From Pycnopodia helianthoides (taxonomy: Eukaryota > Echinodermata > Asteroidea > Forcipulatida > Asteriidae), in the NCBI GenBank assembly GCA_032158295.1, contig JASTWB010000053.1, positions 1 to 64,000 of the forward strand: a stretch of 64,000 nt of DNA. Direction: 5' to 3'. The notes under the pieces were generated by a model. It saw nothing but the letters and a program-made list of their open reading frames with translations, made no database searches and was not told where the DNA came from. Positions 55,820 to 64,000 of the stretch are shown one piece after another (positions within the stretch are counted from its first letter, which is position 1; each line of letters starts with the position of its first letter). Made by a program: the position numbers and the translations under genes.

Positions 55820-55907
55820 ATGGACGACGACGTAGAACTAGTAGAAGTAGAGTTCAGGCAGATGCTTCTTAACATACTTCCACGGGAAATCGTGGACATC
55901 TTATGTG
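55820..55907 (+). CDS. CACTA accessory gene exon 1
   Basis: ATG at 55,820, 29 codons plus one base, strong donor G/gtaagt. The acidic start MDDDVELVEVEF is preceded by a relatively GC-rich leader. Confidence 0.65.
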
Positions 55908-58900
55908 GTAAGTTATAAACGTTAGTTTAGGCATGTTAGATGTTGTTTCTTAGTTATTGAATGGTTATTGACCTAGTATATAGTAGTTGGCCTAAGTTAT
56001 TATTATTATTATTGCAATACCAAATGCAACTTTGAGTGTAATGTCGGAGATCGAGCAATATTCAACATGTTCAATAATCATGCCAATTTAAACAAACGTT
56101 TGGTTAACACGGGCTCAAATTAGCGGGGGGGGGGAACCAAAAGTAAATAGTTGAAACAAAAGGGCCCACTTTCATAGTCATATAGCTGCATAACGGCCGA
56201 TTCTGTGCCAACGGTACGGGCGTGTTGGACAGATTTTCCATTTAATGTGAATTCATCATGACATGGATGGGGCAGTGATGCTGTCATGAATGTAGGATAC
56301 GATGTGTGCCGCACAAAAAACATTGACAGCTGACGGGCACCAACGATGCTCGCCACCATTATGGAGATCAATGTTCGCCGCGCACACGTCGTTGGTGCCC
56401 GTCAGCTGTCATTGGGTTTTTGTGCGGCACACAGTGTATCCTATAATTACATAAACAGCATCGCTGCGCATGATGAATTCACAAACAAAAGTTCACAGAG
56501 GCTCCAAACGCTGGATACCCAGAGGCAAAATCTTGGGAATTTTCGTTTAAGTGCCACAATAAATTGTTTAAGCATATTTTTTAATAATGTTTTGTTGAGT
56601 TATTATTTAAATACTAAAACAATATTTTCAAATGGGGCACTCCATCCATACCACAGAGTAGACGGGTCACTGGTGGTGGGGCGGGTAGTCGGTGATTGGT
56701 GTATGCCTGCTTGTACAGTGCATTGTACAAACGCATGGTTCCCTTCCTTTTCATGATTTAGCAGTCGATGGAGAAATGGGTGCCCCTTCCACATCTATTT
56801 AGTTAAGTTAGGCTACGGCTACGACTGTTGCTAAGAGTGGTTGCTAAGGACGTCCTATACTTCAACACATGATGACGCGGAAATCTAGCCGTACCGTAGC
56901 TGTAGCTGCTAATTCGGACACGGCCTTATCTTCGATGAATATATGCAAATGACTGAGATCAGAAGGGTTTTGTTTTTGATTCGTGCATAGCTTGGGAAAT
57001 CTTGGAAATTTTCAAGTGGTCATCTTGGGAATTTTTTTTATTTCAGAGTGGCAACACTGTCAATTTGTGGATTGAACGAAATTTTTGAAACTGTGCAACA
57101 CTCAATGACTGGGGTTTAACCTCAGACATTAGTCATAGTTCTAAGAGTAAGTTAGCCATCTTGCATCCTGATCTTCTGTCTTCCCATGGGCATGATGGGA
57201 AGGCACGCCGACTGTTTAACATAATTGTAAGTTGTCTCCAAAGTTAAAATATACGCTGGATATTAATTTATTAAAACATGAATTTTTAAAACCCGAGCTT
57301 GTACATGTACGTAGTGTTTTAAACATCAGCCTCACTGTATACTCTTCTGTTCAGATCGCCAGAGAGTATCAACCGTGCCAGTACAGTAGTTGTAGTCATG
57401 TTTGCCTGACAACTCGCCTCCTAACTGTGTGCTCTAGCCCTCTTCATCATCATTTGGTAAATACTTGTTGCATGCCTTCCCAGTCTTGTCATTGAGGAGT
57501 CGATCAACATAACATTGGAAAACTACTGTGCAATGTGCCCATTCTTCTCCAAGAAACTCACTGAATTTGTTAATCATTTAGTAAAGCATCACCGAAACGC
57601 CCCACACTTTATCGTACACTGCGGTGTAGTGGGTTGTGGGGCATCTTTCAAAAACTATGGTAGTTGTAAATCCCAAATTGGTCGCAGACATGCCGGGCAT
57701 GATAGTGGGATTATTGCACCTTCAAATATTGTAAATTATGAAGATGATGAGGATGTGGATGACCCTGTGGTCCAGGATGAAGCTGATTCAGAAAGAACTT
57801 ATGATCTTAGTGCATCGTACTATATGCTGAAATTGAAAGCTATGTGCCATGTAACTGAGAGTGCCATGAGGGAAGTTCAAATGTCAACTGAATATCTGGT
57901 GCAGCAGAAACTAGATGAAGTTAAAGCCAAAATATGCAATAAATTAACACAAGAAGAGGTTGATGGTGTGTTCGATAACGCGCACCCCTCCATTTTTATT
58001 GGACTAAACTCGACATACCTCTTGAACAAAAGTTGGCAAAGAAGTTTCAATCTAGTTGAACCAGTGAAAGTTAAACTTTGTGAGGTCTACAAAAATAGAC
58101 GAGGAAGACACAATTCTGCAACAGCATCATATCATGTGGGAAAAAAGAGTTGTATGGGTAGTATGTACCCTTCCTAGCGTCTCTTCAAGCTTTGATTAAA
58201 CTCTTCATCCATCAACAGATATTTTATGACACACAATTTAAGTGACTTTGGGAAAAAAACAATAATGACTGATGTGTTTGATGGACTGTATTTTTAATCG
58301 CATCAGTATTTAACACAAAATCCAAAGGCACTAGTGTTTGCGCTGTATAGTGATGATTTTGAACTAACAAACCCTATAGGTCGTCATACAAAAACTCAGG
58401 AATCGACTGCATTCTATTATGTGCTATTGAACATACCTCCACATCTGAGAACAAAAATGGAGGCAATCCAGCTTGTTGCGATGGCAAAAAACAAAAGACA
58501 CTAATAAGTATGGACTAGGCATGATCTTGAAGAACTGTGTAGAGTCGTTTCAGAAATTACACGATGGAGTAGAAATTACAACACTTTCTCCAACTGGTGA
58601 CAAACAAAGGACATTGGTCAAAGGTTTGCTAGGTTTTGTATTGGGTGATACCCCGGCAGCTCAATTGCTTGGAGGCTTTAAGGAGGGAGTGGGTACAGCA
58701 TACAAACCATGCCGATTGTGTGAAGTGACACATACAGAACTACCAAACAACTCAATAACTCATCCATCAACTCCAAGAGATGAAGACGAGCATCTTGAAA
58801 GGTGTGAAAACCTAATGACTGAAATGACCAAAGAAGCCAGAAAATACTGGTCAAAGATGTATGGTTTGAGTGGAAATACCGAACTACTGAATGTTCCAGA

Positions 58901-61900
58901 GTTCAAAGTAACTAAATGTATCTTGCAAGATCCGATGCATGTACTGTTAGAAGGAATTGTTCATATGGAGTTGAAACTGCTGCTTAACTACTGTGTGGAA
59001 AGAAAATAATTCATAACAATTCTACAACTCAATCAGATCATTCAAAATTTTGAGTACACCGATGATGAACGAAGAGACATACCTGTACAAATAATGTGAC
59101 AGGATGTGCAATCTGGAGCTAAACTGAAGCAAACTGCACAGTCAATGAAGAACCTTCTTGTGCTCCTTCCATTCATGATAGGAAGGTTTGGACCAGAGGA
59201 AGATGAAAAGTGGGTAAATTACATGAGATTGGTACATATAACTTTGCTAACATGTTCTTCGATAGCTACAAATCGAACTGTGGACACACTTGAGGTGCTC
59301 ATAGCAGCCCATCATTCTGCTTTCAGAAGGCTGTATCCAGAGAAACCTGTAACCCCCAAGATGCACTACCTCAGTCATATACCAGTGCAGATACGTGAGT
59401 TTGGACCAGCGAGAAGTCATTCATGCATGCGTCTTGAAGGAAAGCATGGTGAATGTAAAGACAAGAAATACAAAAAACTTCAAGGCTATTCACAAGTCTG
59501 TGACTTTTCAACACCAACATGAATTGTGCATGCAACAGGTTAATGCCGATGGTTCACCCTCGCATGCATATCTTTCTGATGATGACAATGTGAAGGACGG
59601 GCACACTTGTGATATTTCTGACAAGGAATTTTTCCCTAACATGATTCAAAGATAGTATGGGGATTCAGAAGATGTTACTGCACCATTTGCATTGCATACT
59701 ACAAAGGTAATTCATCGGGGACATCTATACAAAGCTGGCACTATACTGTTGAATGAATGGTCTGAATGGGAGTATCCACAGTTCATTCAAATCAAAGAGA
59801 TCCTGATCTTCAACAATGCTACATACTTCATATGTGAGGACTTGGAAACACAAGCTTTCAGTTCACACTTGAATGCCTTCAATATTGGAAATGTAAGCTT
59901 GCGGGCACTGAAACCATCAGTTGATGTTACATATCACTGGCCACAGATAGCACATATGGTGGACAAACGCAAATTTGTCATGTTGCAAAATGTGGATGAT
60001 GTCTGGCAATTATAGCTTAGGTGAGTAAACAAGTCTTCTCATTATAAAATGCCACTAGTCGGTGATTTACCTGTATGTAGTTAATTACTGCTTTGCTTTT
60101 TCATGAAGGTGGAGTAAGCGTTTAAATAAGTTTCTGTCATATTCGCAGATAATTGTGTTGACTCGTCAGTGTTTGCTAGTGTGGCTGAAGATGATTGTTT
60201 TCGTATGTTCCCGGGGAAGTTGGGATATGTGCGAAAGGTGATGCTGGTAAGTTCTTATTGACATCGATCATTGTTTTGTTTTTTTGGGGCACTGTATGTT
60301 CCAATTTGTCAATGAAATCAATCTGACAAATGTTCACGTTATCTACAATGTTTTGAGAAAACACCGAAACAAAAGTTATTTTTTATGTTATCAGATAATT
60401 TATCGTTAAGTCTCAGATGCAAAGATGACACCGTGTATAGGATTGTTAAACAACTTAATAAAAGTGGGTTTTCAAATTGAAACTTATAATCAAAATAGAT
60501 CTTGACTATGCCTTAGTTATCTCGTGACTGGTACACCAGTTAATTATTTTGTTAAAAACACTCGTCGCATACCTGTTCAAAGTGCATTCATAGGTAATGA
60601 TGAGGCTATGTGGCAAATTAATACTACATCAAATTTTTAGTGTCAATTGTATTACATTTTGTCAAGCTCCAAAAAACCTGAGGCACAACAGAAGTGTGCA
60701 GCACGTAGGCATGCAGTAGGCATGCAGTATGTTCTACAATGGGACCAAACTCAATCATGCCATCAAATCATACACTTTCATGACTAATTTAGCTTGACTT
60801 AAGACAAACAGGGGGACACCCATGAGCCATTTGCAGCACAGCTGTCAAAAGGGTATGATGGGGGGGGGGGGGTACGACTTTGAATGTTTATAAAATGTTG
60901 ATATTAAAATGTGTGCATCAATTTTGAAAGGAAGAATGTTGAATGGTATTACTTTGGGGAGGGAGGGGGGCTGCAAAAGTAATTCTCTGTATGACCTGTA
61001 AAATGTTGAAAATCTTTGGACGCCCCTTACAACAGTGCACATCATACAACGTGTATGATTGACAGTCGCAAATCATGTGATTCAATAATGTTACATAATT
61101 TTTTTAACAGGAAAAAACAGGCAGGGCCTGTTCACCACACGCGACAAATGGTCCAAATACTCCAACTGTGTCGAAGGCAGTTTGGAAAGCGGTAACATTC
61201 TTCCCGACTGGGATGTGTTCATTTCCGAGACGGCTTATTTCATATTAAGACATCATAATATGAAACATTCTGCAGACTATGATGAAGTGGGGAGGCTGGT
61301 ATGTGAGCGATGGCCTTGCATTCAATTCAAGGAAAATGGCAAAAGTCCATGGGTAATATAACATAATTTTTATTTTTTGTTTGTTGCTGGTTGATTTTAT
61401 TTATCTATTAATTAACCCTGTTGCTGTCTGACCATTCAATACCATTCACTGTGGTTTTGAATGATAGATAAACTATGCCAGCCTGCAATATGATACCATG
61501 AGGAATGCATGTACACAGTACACAGTACACAGTTAGTTCTGTGCACATTTGGTTTCAAATGGTTGGTCAACTCACTGGAAAATGTTGCCAAGAGTCACTG
61601 AGAGTAGGAGGGTTAACAATGGCTGTGTGCTGCTTGGAAATTATTAGCATTTCGGAAGTGAGTTTGATTAATATAAGATGTGAACAAAACCTTAATTTTC
61701 TAACTATTGAACACAAATTGACAAAAATAGAAAACCTTCCAGAATGTAAATATATTAATTTAGGCCTGTGATATTTGATTCAGGGTCTCATGAGTTGGAA
61801 CATTTCATAAGGGCACCAAGCAAGTGACTAGCGACATGCGTTAGTCCGCCCTGATGTTATTCTCTAGAGATTGATTTAATATATTGCCAGTAATAAAATA

Positions 61901-63714
61901 GATCAACCTGAACATAAGATCACAAAGCACATTGATAATTTAGTTATTAAATGAACGGCGTAGATCAGTGATGGTCCATATTTTTTTTAACTTAGGAGGC
62001 TGAGCAGATTGTGTAATATGATGCTTATAATAAATATGAATTAGTGAATTCCAATTACTTCCTTTATAACAGAATCACTTTGCGAAGAGACTATCACAGA
62101 ATATAAGAAACATAAGGTGGAACAGAAAAAGAAAGCAAGAGGGAGCCCCGCCGGCAAAGAGAACTGCAGTTGTATCTGCCAATTACTGCTTTGAAGGTAA
62201 GTATTAATTCTCCTACAAATAATGGATGCAACTTGGTTCATGACATTCCAACTGTTTCCCAAAATAATAAAATATTGCCCATGCTTATAACATCCATTCT
62301 GGATAATCATAAATATTTTGGGTATTTAATTTATCATCAATATCAGAAATTGTACATCTCTCACAAAGGGCATCCTGGCCAAGTTTGTAGTGACAGTGTA
62401 ATTTATCAGAAGGGGCACCTGGTCGACCCGACAGGGCATCAAGGTTAAGATCAAGGCCTGCAATTTGCACTTAATAGAGTCAGTTTCTTTCGAATTGTCA
62501 TTCAAAAGATTAGTCAAACCACATGTACCCAAAGTTCATGTTTGCCTATGATAAATTTGATTCAATCGAAAAATATTTTATAGCAATACTGGTCATTATC
62601 AAATCTACAGTCACCCAGGATTTTTTTGTTATTATTTATTTTTTTTATTTTTTATTTTATTTTTATTTTTTTTTTTTTTGGGGGGGGGGGCTGGCTTCTT
62701 ATGAAAGTCAATGAATGGGAAGGTGTTGGGGCTCGGTCCTTAACAAAGAAATTTTCTGTTTGATTTTAGTGAAATATTACAAACTTGTCATGTCTGCTTT
62801 GGCACACTAGGCGTCACTCATATGCATAATTTTGTTGTTTTTTACTTTTTTTTGACAATGAAGACAATTCCCAGGAGGTGCTTGGTCAATTCATGATGGA
62901 AATAAACGACTCAAACCCGGACAAAGCACGTGTTGCTAACTTCCAAAAAAGAACATTCCATCTGAGGAAGGCGGAGAAGCCATTCAAGATTCATCCATTT
63001 CAGCTTGAAGAAAAGTTTGTAAGTAACGCATTTTAATATAAAAGGAATCATGTTAGGGTCATGTCACTCAAGACAATACAGGCAACCAGTTCTAGGCGAT
63101 TTCCAAGAAGGAAAGACATTCACATTTCAATTTGTGCATGAGTTTCGTGGGATAGTAAGACTTTGTCAAAAAAGTGTCATTTGTTACTAAATCAAAGTGT
63201 TCCTTTTACAAGCAGTGCAGTTGGTTGCCTCCAAAACAAGTTTTCTGTAACGGTTGCCTTTCGGACATTTAGGATCTAACGATTCCAAGGCTGTGTATTC
63301 TAGTCAGGCATGCATGTTTTTCATTACTGCACAAGCCTGATCATTCTGAAGCCATTAGCCAGCCCAACACAAAACTGAAATCTGGCTGTGTAAACAATTA
63401 TTGCAACATTTTGCTATAGCGCATCACAGCATGAAATTCAAATTTTTCGAGATAATGCCATGATAATGCCCTGTGGCATTATTCCCAAAGTTAATACCAG
63501 GAAAGTTGTTGATTATCTGCTAATAAAAATAATTAACCCACATGACGGGGTTTCAACCAATCAAATTGCCTAAACTAACTGAGGTATTTATAAATTTCAG
63601 ATGAAGAAGGAGTTCTACTTGAGGCAACCGGCAACAACAGATTCAGTCATCAGACAAAACTGGACCAATCTCATGCAAAGCCTGGCAGAGTGTTCCAAGC
63701 ATGATAATTTACAG
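55820..63714 (+). CDS. CACTA accessory gene, six exons (gene-level entry, 3' end beyond window)
   Basis: Exons 55820-55907, 60149-60246, 61125-61352, 62073-62196, 62864-63018 and 63601-63714 join in frame to 269 codons without a stop. Exon 1 starts MDDDVELVEVEFRQMLLNIL; exon 1 and 2 meet in ILCDNCVDSSVFASVAEDD. Exons 3-4 give ADYDEVGRLVCERWPCIQF and, after KSPW, HFAKRLSQNIRNIRWNRKRK: the pattern Y..v...v..r.P.l...g...W...l...fRN.R..RK found in the second protein of fish and invertebrate EnSpm elements. Exons 5-6 add QEVLGQFMMEIN and EFYLRQPATTDSVIRQNWTN. Its function is unknown; DNA-binding or regulatory roles are possible. The acceptor of exon 3 has alternatives (61,111 and 61,121), but only 61,125 keeps the phase. 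The last donor (GTATGT) implies at least one more exon. Confidence 0.7.
55908..57480. other. Intron 1 of the accessory gene, 5' part
   Basis: Contains an imperfect inverted repeat (about 56,215-56,350 against 56,385-56,500; core GCTGACGGGCACCAACG with its complement), probably a small MITE. The ORFs at 56,120-56,794 come from its two arms and are not credible genes. Confidence 0.55.
57485..60015 (+). pseudogene. CACTA/EnSpm transposase, disrupted
   Basis: Successive frames: 57,515-58,165 starts with two zinc-finger-like pairs (YCAMCPFF...NHLVKHH and CGVVGCGASF...RRHAGH). A frameshift near 58,165 continues YVPFLASLQALIKLF. Then LVFALYSDDFELTNPIG...AFYYVLLNIPP, a frameshift near 58,485, KGLLGFVLGDTPAAQLLGGF and CRLCEVT, CILQDPMHVLLEGIV, a stop at 59,007, a stop at 59,097, PKMHYLSHIPVQIREFGPAR with CMRLEGKHGE, a frameshift near 59,480, a stop at 59,653, and a last part to 60,015. 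The D of DDFE, the D of DPMH and the E of RLEGKH are candidates for the DDE triad. At least three frameshifts and several stops make it inactive. Confidence 0.8.
60149..60246 (+). CDS. CACTA accessory gene exon 2
   Basis: Acceptor ATTCGCAG, donor GTAAGT; reads NCVDSSVFASVAEDDCFRMF, then PGKLGYVRKVML. Phase 1 in, phase 0 out. Confidence 0.65.
61125..61352 (+). CDS. CACTA accessory gene exon 3
   Basis: 76 codons in phase 0, starting GLFTTRDKWSKYSNCVEGSL and ending ENGKSPW before donor GTAATA. The start depends on choosing the third of three closely spaced AG acceptors. Confidence 0.6.
62073..62196 (+). CDS. CACTA accessory gene exon 4
   Basis: Acceptor TTTATAACAG, donor G/gtaagt. The basic segment RNIRWNRKRKQ could bind nucleic acid or serve as a nuclear localisation signal. 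Confidence 0.7.
62864..63018 (+). CDS. CACTA accessory gene exon 5
   Basis: Acceptor TTTTGACAATGAAG, donor GTAAGT; reads DNSQEVLGQFMMEINDSNPD and ends FQLEEKF, phase 0. Confidence 0.65.
63601..63714 (+). CDS. CACTA accessory gene exon 6
   Basis: Acceptor ATAAATTTCAG, donor GTATGT; 38 codons, MKKEFYLRQPATTDSVIRQN then WTNLMQSLAECSKHDNLQ. Confidence 0.65.
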
Positions 63715-64000
63715 GTATGTTTCAGGCAGCTAATGAAATCAGTATTTTTTTACACGTACCATCTATAGAGTGAAGGTGGCTATTAAAGATACATTTCCTG
63801 ATCTTCAGGCTGAGAGGGATAAAAAAAAATACAATTACACGAGCAAACAGGTTTTGAAAGATTTGCCATCATGTCTGGATGTGATTGTCATCAGGTGTAT
63901 GGTGTATACACGTGCATACAGCCTATCGCTGGCCAACATTGGTTGATCCTGTGGTAAAGACAACACAACACACTTTTACTCCCTTATTAAAACATACTAA
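63715..64000. other. No further exon recognised
   Basis: Probably the start of the next intron of the accessory gene; no clear exon before the window end. Confidence 0.4.

Larger units (their letters stand above)
55348..64000 (+). mobile_element. CACTA/EnSpm-type DNA transposon, left end and interior
   Basis: CACTGTAAAAAGTGTGTTC at 55,348 has the CACT(G) start and A-run of animal EnSpm termini; CTA before it may be the 3-bp target duplication. Subterminal copies of TAAACA-type motifs follow (55,370-55,500). Inside are a CACTA transposase (57.5-60.0 kb) and a multi-exon accessory gene. No right terminus is seen, so it continues beyond 64,000 or has lost its end. Confidence 0.65.

Noticed and set aside
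56120..56794. ORFs with the shared GARQLS segment on opposite strands
   Set aside because: They arise from the two arms of one inverted repeat.

Overview
The window is animal DNA, not bacterial. Its genes are split by GT-AG introns, it is AT-rich, and most of it is transposable elements of metazoan type (Penelope-like, Jockey-like, CACTA, Crypton, TTAA-flanked MITEs). The two host genes that can be reconstructed are an NXPE-family gene and an LRR / cysteine-rich / polytopic receptor. Both fit an invertebrate deuterostome, perhaps an echinoderm, with amphioxus or a hemichordate possible. That placement is inference and weak.

Layout. 0-2.7 kb: a small DNA transposon and a minisatellite. 2.88-6.26 kb (+): three 3' exons of an NXPE gene, with a 1 kb TTAA-flanked MITE in its last intron. 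6.7-8.2 kb: a tRNA-like unit and a frameshifted Penelope-like reverse transcriptase. 8.2-16.2 kb: one large inverted-repeat (foldback) element holding a Jockey-type RT remnant, an unidentified captured ORF and a tandem array. 17.5-18.25 kb: the 3' end of a Penelope-like element with a hammerhead-like motif. 19.4-22.1 kb: a 1.35 kb tandem duplication.

22.14-55.12 kb (-): the main host gene. Eleven exons with matching splice phases encode at least nine leucine-rich repeats plus a C-terminal cap, a cysteine-rich GCC2/GCC3 (ephrin-receptor-like) region, about 7-8 membrane segments and a basic cytoplasmic tail. Its 5' end was not found. Its introns hold further Penelope remnants, MITEs, a C2H2-coding foldback element, a duplicated Crypton tyrosine-recombinase unit, a (TTTG)n tract and a palindromic-satellite foldback.

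55.35-64 kb (+): a CACTA/EnSpm-type element whose right end is beyond the window. Its transposase is broken by frameshifts and stops, but it lies in the first intron of a six-exon accessory gene that reads open with consistent splice phases throughout.

Exons were joined by hand from splice consensus and phase. Exact repeat boundaries are approximate unless target-site duplications are stated.
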